DNA of 64,000 bases from Bacteroidia bacterium. GTDB lineage: Bacteria > Bacteroidota > Bacteroidia > UKL13-3. Both the position numbers and the translations under genes were made by a program. This document shows, one piece after another, positions 28,192 to 37,166 of the stretch (its first letter is position 1; each line of letters begins with the position of its first letter). The DNA lies in the NCBI GenBank assembly GCA_025454875.1, contig JALONP010000003.1, positions 1 through 64,000 on the forward strand, in the 5' to 3' direction. Under the pieces are notes generated by a model. The model did not search any database, was not told where the DNA came from, and saw only the letters and a list, made by a program, of their open reading frames with translations.

Positions 28192-29115
28192 TTAAGCACG
28201 TGGGTGCTTATTTTGATGAATCTTCTTCAACCTTTCAATGCTATTGTGCGTATACACTTGGGTTGCCGCTAAGTTTGCATGTCCCAACAACTCCTTTATT
28301 GCATTTAAATCAGCACCATTATTGAGTAAATGTGTTGCAAATGTATGCCGCAGGACATGCGGACTTCTTTTTTCAATTGAAGTAACCATCGTTAAATATT
28401 TTTTTACCACCAAGTACACCAACTTTGGGTAAAGCGGCATACCCGCTTCGGTCACCAACAAATGTGTCTGAGGCATTTGAAGCGACTCTTTCAAAGCAAC
28501 AAATTCCGTTATTGCTCCCAACAATTCTTTGTGAATTGGAATAATGCGCTCCTTATTTCGTTTACCCAATACCTTTAACACCTGCTTTCCCCAATCAATA
28601 CTTGAATGCTGCAATCCTATTAACTCAGACAAGCGCATCCCTGTTCCATAAAATAACATCAATATTAAACGGTCGCGTTGCCCTGTATAATCTGAGTTAA
28701 AGTAAACTCCTTCCTTATTGCCCTTGCTATCATCATCCATCAATGCTTGCATTGGTTTTTCCTCAACAAAAACAGGTAATCTTTTTTCCATTTTAGGAGG
28801 TTGTACTTTAGCTAATGGATTACGCTGCACAACACCTTCTTTACGCAAAAAAGCGAAAAACGTTTTAAGTGCTGAGAGTTTACGAGCAACTGAACGGGCA
28901 GAAACAGCATCACCCATTAATTCAACCAACCAACTCCGAATCATCTGATGACCTATTTGTTCAACAGCGTTTACTTCGTATTGCTCCAATATAAATTCTT
29001 GAAATTGGGTTAAATCGTTTAAATAGGCCGCTACAGTATGCTTTGAACTTCGTTTTTCGAAAGTTAGGTAGTTAATAAAATTGGAAATATGCGTTGCCAA
29101 CATACCTTCTGCCAA
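28192..29115 (-). CDS. xerC: Tyrosine recombinase XerC/XerD family
   Basis: 307 aa. An N-terminal SAM-like domain (FINYLTFEKRSSKHTVAAYLNDL) is followed by the catalytic domain with arginine in GTGMRLSELIGL, HVLRHTFATHLL, the GHANLAATQ segment and the tyrosine in QVYTHNS. It probably resolves chromosome dimers at dif. The start may be 29115 or the ATG at 29103; a -7 element at 29126-29133 favours the latter. The gene order Xer, HPF, tRNAs, tuf is typical of the phylum, so this is the housekeeping enzyme rather than a mobile integrase. Confidence 0.93.
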   Translation of the reverse strand: MAEGMLATHISNFINYLTFEKRSSKHTVAAYLNDLTQFQEFILEQYEVNAVEQIGHQMIRSWLVELMGDAVSARSVARKLSALKTFFAFLRKEGVVQRNPLAKVQPPKMEKRLPVFVEEKPMQALMDDDSKGNKEGVYFNSDYTGQRDRLILMLFYGTGMRLSELIGLQHSSIDWGKQVLKVLGKRNKERIIPIHKELLGAITEFVALKESLQMPQTHLLVTEAGMPLYPKLVYLVVKKYLTMVTSIEKRSPHVLRHTFATHLLNNGADLNAIKELLGHANLAATQVYTHNSIERLKKIHQNKHPRA

Positions 29116-29125
29116 TAGTGGTTAC

Positions 29126-29133
29126 CAAATATA
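29126..29133 (-). promoter_or_regulatory. Probable -7 promoter element of the xer gene
   Basis: TATATTTG on the minus strand matches TAnnTTTG. No TTG stands at the expected -33 distance (TTT instead). It would give a very short leader. Confidence 0.4.
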
Positions 29134-29554
29134 AAAACTTATTTGATAAAATAAAGCACATTTTTAGGGGTTATGGCCCAGTAATCCAATCTAAAATTGC
29201 ACCCAAAAACTTTACTTAATAAATTTGAGGGTTTGCGTCTTATCATTTATATAAATAATTAAAAAATAGACGACTTGTGGCAATGTTTCAATATTGATAG
29301 TGCCTGGGATTTATTGTTTGCACTTCTGCACTTTGTATGCTTAGGATTTAGCCAACATAATTTCAGATTTTGAGAGTTGCTACACCAGTTAATATTTGGT
29401 TACATGCAATTGTTAACTCATCGGTGGCTGATCATACTACTTGATTGGGCACAAGAGCTTTCTTTATATGGCTTTCGATGCATCTTTGGAAATCTTTTGG
29501 CCGTTACGAGAGGATGCAGATATAAGAATCCCTCAATTTGAAAATCTTAACGCA
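29134..29554. other. 421 bp gap between xer and the rpsU terminator; nothing found
   Basis: The stretch is AT-rich. The only frame of note is a plus-strand one that starts within it and runs on through the rpsU terminator into the 3' end of rpsU; it has no family features. I see no RNA fold or repeat that stands out. Confidence 0.6.
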
Positions 29555-29580
29555 CAAAAAAACCTGCCTAAACAGGCAGG
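29555..29580 (-). terminator. Rho-independent terminator after rpsU
   Basis: Stem CCTGCCT/AGGCAGG (29563-29569 and 29574-29580) with a four-base loop, then a run of seven T on the minus strand. Confidence 0.9.
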
Positions 29581-29606
29581 TTTCAATTTATTATCAAGAA
29601 AGCAGA

Positions 29607-29804
29607 TTACATCCCAGCTTCTTCTCGTTGTAGTTTAAGTTTGTAAGAAGCGCGAATATTTTGTTGGCGCTTTTTAATACAAGGTTTAGTGAACGACTGA
29701 CGCTCGCGAAGTTCCTTCACAACCCCAGTTTTTTCAAACTTCTTTTTAAACTTCTTAAGTGCTCTGTCTAATGATTCGTTTTCTTTTACGTTTACATAGA
29801 TCAT
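29607..29804 (-). CDS. rpsU: 30S ribosomal protein S21 (bS21)
   Basis: 65 aa. Conserved bS21 features are NVKENESLDRALKKFKKKFE and a basic C-terminal half. bS21 sits near the 3' end of 16S rRNA; in Bacteroidota ribosomes it helps sequester the anti-Shine-Dalgarno. The gene has its own promoter, a perfect Shine-Dalgarno sequence and a strong terminator, so it is monocistronic. Confidence 0.97.
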   Translation of the reverse strand: MIYVNVKENESLDRALKKFKKKFEKTGVVKELRERQSFTKPCIKKRQQNIRASYKLKLQREEAGM

Positions 29805-29810
29805 ATTAAT

Positions 29811-29820
29811 TCACCTCCTT
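29811..29820 (-). promoter_or_regulatory. Perfect Shine-Dalgarno sequence before rpsU
   Basis: AAGGAGGTGA on the minus strand, with 6 bases between it and the ATG. Bacteroidota mostly do not use Shine-Dalgarno sequences; rpsU is a known exception in Flavobacterium, where free anti-Shine-Dalgarno in bS21-deficient ribosomes favours rpsU translation (autoregulation). The same logic probably applies here. Confidence 0.9.
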
Positions 29821-29859
29821 TCCTTTAGTCTCCTTTAGATTTTATTGTTAAAGGGACGG

Positions 29860-29889
29860 CAAAAGTAATCCAAATAAGTTGTTACACAA
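29860..29889 (-). promoter_or_regulatory. rpsU promoter
   Basis: TTG (29889-29887), exactly 19 bp, then TACTTTTG (29867-29860) on the minus strand: a perfect match to TTG-N19-TAnnTTTG. The 5' leader would be about 50 nt. Confidence 0.8.
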
Positions 29890-29922
29890 ATTTTTTATCG
29901 AAATGAGCTTGCCTTCGTTTTG

Positions 29923-31080
29923 CTAGTCTTTAAGCACATTGCGCGCAATTACCAGTTTTTGTATTTCACTGGTGCCTTCGCCAATGGTACATAATTTAGA
30001 GTCGCGGTAGAATTTCTCAACTGGAAAATCTTTCGTGTAACCATAACCACCAAAAATTTGGATAGCCTCTGTTGCTGCCCAAACACAAACTTCAGAAGCA
30101 TAATATTTAGCCATCGCACTTTCTTTGGTCATTGGCTTTCCCTTCATTTTTAAATCAGCGGCTTGCAAGGTAAGAAGTTCTGCCGCTTCAATACGAGTAG
30201 CCATATCAGCTAGTTTGAATGAAATTGCCTGAAAATTAGATATAGGCTGTCCAAATTGCTCACGCTCCTTCGAATACTTCAAAGCAGCTTCGAAACTGCC
30301 TTTAGCAATACCCAGCGAAAGTGCTGCAATTGATATACGTCCGCCATCCAATACTTTCATTGCTTGTTTAAAGCCCTCCCCTACTTTTCCTAAAATATTG
30401 GCTTTGGGAACACGGCAATCTTCAAAAATCATCTCAGCCGTTTCACTTGCGCGCATCCCCAATTTATTTTCTTTTTTGCCTCCTTTAAAACCTGGGGTGC
30501 CACGTTCAACCACAAAAGCAGTGATTCCATTTGAATCGAGTAATTCTCCGGTACGCGCCAATACTACGGCCACATCACCCGTAATGCCATGGGTAATCCA
30601 GTTTTTTGAACCATTGATAATATACGAATCGCCATCTTCTTTGGCCACACATTTCATGCGCATTGCATCACTTCCCGTATTGGCTTCGGTTAATCCCCAA
30701 GCACCAATCCATTCGCCAGTTGCCAACTTAGGCAGCCATTTTTTCTTCTGTTCTTCATTGCCAAACTGTAGGATATGTCCAGTACAAAGAGAATTATGCG
30801 CGGCCATCGACAATCCAACTGAACTGCAAACCTTGGTAATTTCGATAATGGCAGTAATGTATTCAAAATAACCCAACCCTGCTCCTCCATATTCTTCTGG
30901 AACCAATACTCCAAGTAAACCAAGTTTACCCATTTCTTGCATGGTGGCTTTTGGGAATGTTTGTGATTCATCCCACTCCATTACATAAGGACGAATATTT
31001 TTTTCGGCAAAATCTTTTGCCATTTGAGCAACCATCTTTTGGTTTTCGGTTGGCTCAAAGCTTAATGTAGCTGCGTGCAT
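29923..31080 (-). CDS. Acyl-CoA dehydrogenase
   Basis: 385 aa, standard length. FAD-dependent first step of fatty acid or branched-chain acyl-CoA oxidation. Recognisable motifs are GAWGLTEANTGSDA, GSKNWITHG, the KYSKEREQFGQPISNFQ helix, the IFGGYGYTKDFPVEKFYRD segment and GEGTSEIQKLVIAR, which carries the catalytic Glu of short-chain/butyryl types. Chain-length preference cannot be read from sequence. It is transcribed alone or with the HhH gene 72 bp upstream. Confidence 0.95.
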   Translation of the reverse strand: MHAATLSFEPTENQKMVAQMAKDFAEKNIRPYVMEWDESQTFPKATMQEMGKLGLLGVLVPEEYGGAGLGYFEYITAIIEITKVCSSVGLSMAAHNSLCTGHILQFGNEEQKKKWLPKLATGEWIGAWGLTEANTGSDAMRMKCVAKEDGDSYIINGSKNWITHGITGDVAVVLARTGELLDSNGITAFVVERGTPGFKGGKKENKLGMRASETAEMIFEDCRVPKANILGKVGEGFKQAMKVLDGGRISIAALSLGIAKGSFEAALKYSKEREQFGQPISNFQAISFKLADMATRIEAAELLTLQAADLKMKGKPMTKESAMAKYYASEVCVWAATEAIQIFGGYGYTKDFPVEKFYRDSKLCTIGEGTSEIQKLVIARNVLKD

Positions 31081-31152
31081 ATTGCGTTAATTGGTTAAAA
31101 AATAGTACGGCAATTATAGCGTATTAAACGAAAATGACGAACGCTGGTTTTG

Positions 31153-32013
31153 TCATTTAACAAATAAATAGCGGGTAATATTTAAAAAAATAGAGTCGTT
31201 CACAATGGCAATCTTTTTCAAATCAGCCAATTCTTTGTAGGAGCCATGTTGGTTTCGGTATTGCACAATGGCATTGCTGAGTTTGTATTTAAAGTAAGGG
31301 TGCGTTTTAAGCTGATCGGATGTTACAGTATTAACATCATAGCGAGTTGCATCAGCTGCATTCACCTTAATCTTTCCTTCTAAATCATATAAAATATCTT
31401 CATCAAAACCATAAATTTCGGTCAGTTGATTCAAACTCACAAACCCACCCAACTTGGTTCGGTAGGTTATAATTCGGCTTGCCATAGCTGGACCAATCCT
31501 GTAGAGTGCAACCAAGGTTGCTGAGTCTGCATGGTTTAAATCAATAGGGTATTGAATTCGTTTCTTGGTTGAATCGGATGGTAAGGTAACATCCTTTTCG
31601 GGGAGATCCACAAAAGGCAAAAGTTGTTCTTTTTGCTTGTTGGTTAGTCCATATATTTTAGCAAAATCAGCACGTACTTTAAACTTACCCCCTTTCTCTC
31701 TGTAGTGCACAATTGCATTAGCTTGCTTGGTGCTGAGTCCGAGCTGTAAGAGTTGATTTAGTGAAACTGTATTGGGATCAAAGGTAAATAAAGTGTTTCT
31801 GCCTTTGGCATCATAAGCTGGCTCGTGGTATGAAATTGACTCGATGGATGTTTGGTTTATATCGAGTGGCTGAGGTGGGAACAGGTATTCATAAGCCAGA
31901 GGAAAAAACAACAAACAAAACAATATACCTAATAGCCAGAGTATTCCCTTACGCTCTGTTTGCGAAAAATAAAAATAGGATTTGGAAAGGGTTTCAATTT
32001 TTCTTTTGATCAT
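31153..32013 (-). CDS. Membrane-anchored helix-hairpin-helix protein (ComEA-like)
   Basis: 286 aa from MIKRKIETLSKSYF; a longer frame to 32043 adds ten residues. One N-terminal membrane helix (GILWLLGILFCLLFFPLAY) is followed by three or four HhH units (SLNQLLQLGLSTKQANAIV; DSATLVALYRIGPAMASRII; SLNQLTEIYGFDEDILY; SDQLKTHPYFKYKLSNAIV). ComEA proteins bind DNA during uptake; many Bacteroidota carry this multi-HhH form of uncertain role. Its start overlaps the end of a 44-codon membrane ORF. Confidence 0.85.
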   Translation of the reverse strand: MIKRKIETLSKSYFYFSQTERKGILWLLGILFCLLFFPLAYEYLFPPQPLDINQTSIESISYHEPAYDAKGRNTLFTFDPNTVSLNQLLQLGLSTKQANAIVHYREKGGKFKVRADFAKIYGLTNKQKEQLLPFVDLPEKDVTLPSDSTKKRIQYPIDLNHADSATLVALYRIGPAMASRIITYRTKLGGFVSLNQLTEIYGFDEDILYDLEGKIKVNAADATRYDVNTVTSDQLKTHPYFKYKLSNAIVQYRNQHGSYKELADLKKIAIVNDSIFLNITRYLFVK

Positions 32014-32128
32014 TTTCTTTTTGCTTACGGGGTATATAAACAAAATAATAATACAACAATATGGCTACAAAAGCAGCAAAAAAAGCCTCAGTGGCCATCC
32101 ATACCCAAAAATTTGCTCCCCAATCCAT
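31994..32128 (-). CDS. Small membrane protein of 44 aa, overlapping the HhH gene start
   Basis: The frame begins MDWGANFWVWMATEAFF, continues AAFVAILLYYYFVYIPRK and ends QKENDQKKN. It has one hydrophobic helix followed by a charged tail, a credible single-pass topology with positive residues inside. The last 20 bp overlap the preferred ATG of the HhH gene in another frame, suggesting translational coupling. No family is recognised. It is short enough that chance cannot be excluded, but the composition is protein-like. Confidence 0.5.
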   Translation of the reverse strand: MDWGANFWVWMATEAFFAAFVAILLYYYFVYIPRKQKENDQKKN

Positions 32129-32253
32129 ATTTAATTTAATTATGAGATGATTTGATAATAAGACAATACCTAAATCGAATTACAAAAATGGTTCTTTTTG
32201 GAGAAATCTATGATGTAATTTTTTCAATAAGTTAAAATTGTCTCTATAGCCAA

Positions 32254-33159
32254 TTATGTAATCGTCTTCAATTGTTTATCCAATATAGCAAGTCCTTCTT
32301 CGAAAGAATGTGGTTTATAACCCAATTGATTCATTGCTTTATCAATAATAAAACCTGTAATCGGGGGTCGCTTAGCAGGTTGTTTAATTCCTTCGCTAGT
32401 TGAAAGATTTAACAACGCCTTATCTAATTTCCAAAAATGGGCAACACGGTATACTAAATCGAATACACTCATAAAATCACGCCCACTGATATTAAAAATT
32501 CCTTGTGCTTTTTGTGCTGCGGCCAAGGCGCAACCCTGAGCTAAATCTTCGGCTAAGGTTGGCGTGCGAAATTGATCACCTACTACATTTAATGTTTTAC
32601 CCTGCTCTAAATTATTTTTTGCCCACAATACAATATTGCTTCGACTCATATCACTTACTACACCATAAACCAAAACTGTACGTAAAATACTCCAACTTTT
32701 ACACTCGGCTTGTACAATTTGCTCTGCTAAATACTTTGAACGTCCGTAATAACTTAACGGATTCGGAATCTCTTCTTCAGTAATAGGGCCATGTGTTCCA
32801 TCAAAAATAAAATCAGTTGAAACATGCACAAAATGCGCCCCAATATTATTGCATTCGGTCACTAAATATTTTACTGCATTTACGTTTAATGCATCACAAC
32901 CTGCATGGTCACTTTCACAAGCGTCTACGTTGGTCATTGCCGCTGTATTAATAACCACATCAGGTTTATGTTTTGTTAAAACATTATTTACTTCTGACGA
33001 TTGGGTAATATCTAAACTTTCATAAACGTAACCAGATTTTTCGGCATAACGATCTGCCCCACGCGCAGTTGCTATCAACTGAATTTGTGGTTGTGTTTTG
33101 TAGTAGTCGGTAAGCTTTTGACCCAATAATCCGTTGCTTCCTGTTAAGAGTATTTTCAT
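32254..33159 (-). CDS. SDR family sugar reductase, dTDP-4-dehydrorhamnose reductase-like
   Basis: 301 aa. NAD(P)-binding start MKILLTGSNGLLGQKL; the central VINTAAMTNVDACESD and VNAVKYLVTECNN are typical of RfbD-like proteins; the catalytic Tyr-Lys pair is in YYGRSKYLAEQ; the late FNISGRDFMSVFDLV is also RfbD-like. The family reduces dTDP-4-keto-rhamnose in surface polysaccharide synthesis. No other rfb genes are nearby, so the substrate is uncertain. Confidence 0.82.
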   Translation of the reverse strand: MKILLTGSNGLLGQKLTDYYKTQPQIQLIATARGADRYAEKSGYVYESLDITQSSEVNNVLTKHKPDVVINTAAMTNVDACESDHAGCDALNVNAVKYLVTECNNIGAHFVHVSTDFIFDGTHGPITEEEIPNPLSYYGRSKYLAEQIVQAECKSWSILRTVLVYGVVSDMSRSNIVLWAKNNLEQGKTLNVVGDQFRTPTLAEDLAQGCALAAAQKAQGIFNISGRDFMSVFDLVYRVAHFWKLDKALLNLSTSEGIKQPAKRPPITGFIIDKAMNQLGYKPHSFEEGLAILDKQLKTIT

Positions 33160-33227
33160 GGTGCAAGTATATGAAAATGACTTTATGGTTTTGAGTTGTT
33201 TGATTTTTAAAAGTGTTGCTGTAAATT

Positions 33228-33905
33228 TTAGAAGAAGTAAAAACTTGAAAGATTTAACCCTACTGCGTATAAATTATAATTTTTGTTTGCGTATGTGTTA
33301 TTGAAATAAAATAATTGACAACTAAAATTGGGTTCTACTCTAAAAGCAAATTTTGTAGCCCAATATTCAAGTCCCACTCCAAGTTGTCCCGATACAAATT
33401 GATTCTTTTCTGTAAGCTTACGCTCAACTAAATATTGCTCTTCGTGATTACCAAAATACAAAATTGCACGATCATCATACTGGTAAGTATAGTTGTAGGC
33501 AAAACCCAAACTACCACCAAGCTTTAGTTTGTTGCCTTTGTAAAATGAAGCCATTAGTGGTATTTGTATCATCCTTAACGCGGGCATTCTAATATATGAA
33601 CTCGGTATAAGTGGATCTCCTTTATCGCGAAAATTCAAATAAACTCTTGATGTGCGCAATTGGTGTGTAACATGCGATATTCCTGCATGCAAAGAGATGG
33701 TTGAATTAAATTGATACCTCATACGCAACCCATATTGGTATCCAAATGCAATTCGATTATATCCATCTTGCCCAATCATAGCATAAAAGCCCTCGCCAAT
33801 CATGCCCGTTGCATCAAATGAGGTAAAAACGCCTAATCCAAATTTGGATTGCGCTGATAAATGGCAAACATAAAAACTGAAAAGGAATGTGAACAGGTAT
33901 TTCAT
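33228..33905 (-). CDS. Outer membrane beta-barrel family protein
   Basis: 225 aa. Signal peptide (MKYLFTFLFSFYVCHLSAQ), then alternating hydrophobic/aromatic strands such as RIAFGYQYGLRMRYQF, LGGSLGFAYNYTYQY and GQLGVGLEYWATKFAFRVEP, and a terminal aromatic strand LNLSSFYFF. It is probably an eight- to ten-stranded barrel of unknown role. It lies 68 bp upstream of nothing related; orientation matches both neighbours. Confidence 0.7.
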   Translation of the reverse strand: MKYLFTFLFSFYVCHLSAQSKFGLGVFTSFDATGMIGEGFYAMIGQDGYNRIAFGYQYGLRMRYQFNSTISLHAGISHVTHQLRTSRVYLNFRDKGDPLIPSSYIRMPALRMIQIPLMASFYKGNKLKLGGSLGFAYNYTYQYDDRAILYFGNHEEQYLVERKLTEKNQFVSGQLGVGLEYWATKFAFRVEPNFSCQLFYFNNTYANKNYNLYAVGLNLSSFYFF

Positions 33906-33951
33906 AGGGGCGTATTATTTAAAATATATAACTTTTAAATGGCCTAGTTTA

Positions 33952-34155
33952 TTATTCAGTATACTCTAAAATGTCTCCTGGCTGGCATTGCAATGCTTTG
34001 CAAATGGCATCTAGTGTTGAAAATCGAATAGCCTTGGCTTTGCCTGTTTTTAAAATAGACAAATTGGAAAGTGTTAAATCAACTTTTGCCGAAAGTTCGT
34101 TGAGGCTCATTTTTCGTTTGGCCATCATTACATCTAAATTTACAATTATAGCCAT
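33952..34155 (-). CDS. XRE-family HTH regulator, short
   Basis: 67 aa. Cro/C1-type HTH: MAKRKMSLNELSAKVDLTLSNLSILKTGKAKAIRFSTLDAICKAL, then CQPGDILEYTE. This short form typically accompanies DUF2975 genes, as it does here, with 3 bp between the two. It probably regulates the DUF2975 pair. Confidence 0.9.
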   Translation of the reverse strand: MAIIVNLDVMMAKRKMSLNELSAKVDLTLSNLSILKTGKAKAIRFSTLDAICKALQCQPGDILEYTE

Positions 34156-34158
34156 GGT

Positions 34159-34821
34159 TTATATCGTTAAATCTTGTTCTTCTTTTAGTGTAATTCCGTA
34201 ATTAATAACTTCGGCAATTAGCGCTAATAACAATGAGCAAACAACAAGTGCGATTGTATCTTTTTTCACATCGCTAATATAAAAGTCATCATACTTTATA
34301 TGGTATTGGAGCACATTGGTAAAAATTTGGCTTTTTATGTATGATAAGAAATCGGCAGCAAAATAAGAACCAGCGCCCCATCGAATAAACCGAACAGTAT
34401 TTCGGTGAAAAACATCTCCATATTTACACTGCCTTAAAATTCGGTAAATAGAATAAACACACATAAGCCAACCAAACCAAGCGATAACTTCCAAACTCAC
34501 AATCAATACATTTTCAGATTCGAGCATTTGCGATAAATCTGCATAATCAATGCGCGCCCACCCGTTTCGATGAATTAATGAAATCACTTCTGCACCTCCT
34601 TCATCACGTATTAATTGAAAAGTTGTATCCGGTTTGTTTGGATTAGGAATTAAAGCAAAGTTTCCTCGAATGGTAAAACGTAAAGGTTCATCATGTAATG
34701 ACCCAAACCAATCAACATAATTGACGCTAACTAACCCAAGTGTTATTACCAATTGTACCCAAAACCAAATCTTGAAAATCCAGTATAAAAATGGAATAAA
34801 ATCTCTTTGTATTGTTTTCAT
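34159..34821 (-). CDS. DUF2975 membrane protein
   Basis: 220 aa. Four hydrophobic helices (IFKIWFWVQLVITLGLVSV; VLIVSLEVIAWFGWLMCVYSI; FIRWGAGSYFAADFLSYI; LVVCSLLLALIAEVINYGI) with a large extracytoplasmic loop between the first and second. It ends in LKEEQDLTI, the characteristic DUF2975 tail. Function unknown. It is coupled to the XRE gene downstream and is a diverged paralogue of the next gene upstream. Confidence 0.85.
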   Translation of the reverse strand: MKTIQRDFIPFLYWIFKIWFWVQLVITLGLVSVNYVDWFGSLHDEPLRFTIRGNFALIPNPNKPDTTFQLIRDEGGAEVISLIHRNGWARIDYADLSQMLESENVLIVSLEVIAWFGWLMCVYSIYRILRQCKYGDVFHRNTVRFIRWGAGSYFAADFLSYIKSQIFTNVLQYHIKYDDFYISDVKKDTIALVVCSLLLALIAEVINYGITLKEEQDLTI

Positions 34822-34887
34822 TTCTTAAAAATTTATTGTTAATAGTTTATGAAATTCTTTGTTTGAAACTAAAATTACACGCTTTGT

Positions 34888-35526
34888 TTAAATCGTCAAA
34901 TCTTGTTCTACTTTAAGTGAAATGCCGAATTTGAATATTTCAACCACTAATAAAATGATAACCATATAAAATATTCCAGCAAACATTGAAGCATCATAAT
35001 AATACGCAATTCGATGATTTGGTAAAACTGCATTCTCTGAGAATAAACTTGGGTAGATAATATTCCTTATCAATTCTAAAATTGGGGCTATACCAACAAC
35101 AAAAGCAACCACACGCAATCTCCATATATTTCCTTTTTCGAAAATTTGGCTTTGCTTTAATGATTTAAATACTTTCAATAATTGCCAAGTGAACAAAAGC
35201 CAAATTAAATATTGACTCATATTCAAAAAGAGTACAACCCATGCTTTTGAGTTTACATCCTTATAATTTCTGTAGAATACAATCGAACGTCCAAATTGCT
35301 TTTGACCAATTTTAGCTTCAATATTCAAATCTTTATTAACGACTGGAATTGAATAAGTGTAACTCGAATCTGGAAATATACGAACATCCGAATGCACGTA
35401 TAAAACGTCTTTTGAGTTTGGAACCAACACCCCATAAAAATACCAACCCACAGCAGTGATTTGAATGATAAATCCGATCACAAAGAGCCAATACAACCCA
35501 CTGATTAAAGGTCTTCTTGTTTTCAT
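34888..35526 (-). CDS. DUF2975 membrane protein, paralogue
   Basis: 212 aa with the same four-helix plan (LFVIGFIIQITAVGWYFYG; WVVLFLNMSQYLIWLLFTW; VVAFVVGIAPILELIRNI; GIFYMVIILLVVEIFKFGI) and the same C-terminal tail (LKVEQDLTI) as its neighbour. Both begin MKT, then an aromatic-rich first helix. Tandem duplication followed by divergence is the simple explanation. Confidence 0.82.
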   Translation of the reverse strand: MKTRRPLISGLYWLFVIGFIIQITAVGWYFYGVLVPNSKDVLYVHSDVRIFPDSSYTYSIPVVNKDLNIEAKIGQKQFGRSIVFYRNYKDVNSKAWVVLFLNMSQYLIWLLFTWQLLKVFKSLKQSQIFEKGNIWRLRVVAFVVGIAPILELIRNIIYPSLFSENAVLPNHRIAYYYDASMFAGIFYMVIILLVVEIFKFGISLKVEQDLTI

Positions 35527-35716
35527 ATATTTTAAATTTAACAGTACAACGTTATAAAATATTTATTATTATTCAAGTTATTTTTATTGTTTATCAATGA
35601 TTTTTAATTGATATAAATAAATTACCCAATCGGTAAAACCAAACATAATATCGGCCAAAACTGCCACTCTGTCACAAATTTTATTATCTTCGCGCACCAA
35701 TTTTTGAATCAAACAC

Positions 35717-37108
35717 ATGAGAGGTGTAGTAGCAACAGAAACTCCGGCAACTGCCACGCGAAATTTATACATTGAAACCTATGGCTGCGCAATGAATTTA
35801 GCCGATAGCGAAGTAATGGCCAGCATTATGCAGGCAGAAGGGTTTAAAACCACCGATGATCCACTAAAAGCGGACGTGGTGTTTTTAAACACGTGCGCCA
35901 TTCGTGATAATGCTGAGGCAAAAATTTGGGGGCGCCTGAAAGAAATGAAGGGCAACAAGCGCAAAAATCCGGGAATGATTGTGGGCGTAATGGGATGCAT
36001 GGCCGAGCGTTTAAAAACAAAATTATTGGAGCAAGAACAACTTGTGGATATCGTTGTGGGTCCTGATGCGTACCGTGATATTCCAAAATTGATTCAGCAA
36101 GTTGAAGAAGGACAAAAAGCAGTAAACGTTTTATTAAGCCGCGAAGAGACTTATGCTGAAATTACACCGGTGCGTTTAAGCAGCAATGGTGTAAATGCCT
36201 TTGTGAGTATTATGCGTGGTTGCGATAATATGTGTTCATTTTGCGTGGTACCTTTTACACGCGGCCGTGAGCGCAGCCGTGAACCTGAAAGCATTGTGCG
36301 TGAAGCAACCGAACTATACAATCAAGGATACAAAGAGGTAACGCTGCTCGGACAAAACGTTGATTCATACAAATGGTCAGCTGAATCAACTAATAATGAG
36401 CAAGACGGAAATATTTCAACAGTAAACTTTGCACAGCTCTTAGAAAAAGTAGCACTGATTGCGCCTGATTTACGTGTTCGTTTTTCATCATCACATCCAA
36501 AAGATATTACCGATGAAGTGCTTTTTACCATGAAAAAGTATGACAATATCTGCAACTATATTCACTATCCATTGCAAAGCGGAAACAGCCGAGTGCTTAA
36601 ATTAATGAACCGCACTTACGATAGAGAATGGTTTATTAAACGATTAGACCGCATACGCGAAATTTTACCTGATGTTGGAATTAGCACCGATGCGATTGTG
36701 GGTTTTTGCAGTGAAACCGAAGAAGAATTTAAAGACACATTGAGCATGTTTGAGTACGCACAATTTGAATTTGCTTACATGTATGCATACAGCGAGCGTC
36801 CGGGAACAATGGCTGCCCGCAAATATGCAGATGATATACCTGAAGATGTTAAAGGAAGAAGATTGGCTGAGTTGATTGCGTTGCAAAACAAAATTGGCTT
36901 GGATAAAAAACAACAATACATAGGCAAAACATACAGGGTTTTAATTGAAGGTTTTTCGAAACGTTCCGAGTCTGATTTAAAAGGCCGAAACGATCAAAAC
37001 CAATTAGTGGTATTTCCAGCAGGCGCAGGTTATGGCAAAGGCGATTATGTAAACGTAAAAGTTGAACGCTGCACCATGACGAGTTTGTTTGGAAAAGTGG
37101 TGGACTAG
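35717..37108 (+). CDS. miaB: tRNA-2-methylthio-N6-dimethylallyladenosine synthase MiaB
   Basis: 463 aa. Radical SAM methylthiotransferase that adds the 2-methylthio group to A37 of tRNAs. The N-terminal cluster cysteines lie in [15 protein letters not shown] and VMGCMAER. The radical SAM cluster is in [23 protein letters not shown]-terminal TRAM domain follows ([12 protein letters not shown] to the end). It precedes the sigma-54 activator on the same strand by 58 bp. Confidence 0.96.
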   Translation: MRGVVATETPATATRNLYIETYGCAMNLADSEVMASIMQAEGFKTTDDPLKADVVFLNTCAIRDNAEAKIWGRLKEMKGNKRKNPGMIVGVMGCMAERLKTKLLEQEQLVDIVVGPDAYRDIPKLIQQVEEGQKAVNVLLSREETYAEITPVRLSSNGVNAFVSIMRGCDNMCSFCVVPFTRGRERSREPESIVREATELYNQGYKEVTLLGQNVDSYKWSAESTNNEQDGNISTVNFAQLLEKVALIAPDLRVRFSSSHPKDITDEVLFTMKKYDNICNYIHYPLQSGNSRVLKLMNRTYDREWFIKRLDRIREILPDVGISTDAIVGFCSETEEEFKDTLSMFEYAQFEFAYMYAYSERPGTMAARKYADDIPEDVKGRRLAELIALQNKIGLDKKQQYIGKTYRVLIEGFSKRSESDLKGRNDQNQLVVFPAGAGYGKGDYVNVKVERCTMTSLFGKVVD

Positions 37109-37166
37109 TTATTAGTTGGTAAAGTGATTGATTTATCAGACCCAAAGATGCTTTTAAATTCATGCA

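Noticed and set aside
28192-29115. Tyrosine recombinase as a mobile-element integrase
   Set aside because: Neighbours and sequence fit housekeeping XerC/D; there are no att-like repeats and no cargo genes.
29441-29638. 65-codon plus-strand frame between xer and rpsU
   Set aside because: It runs through the rpsU terminator hairpin and into rpsU; no family features.
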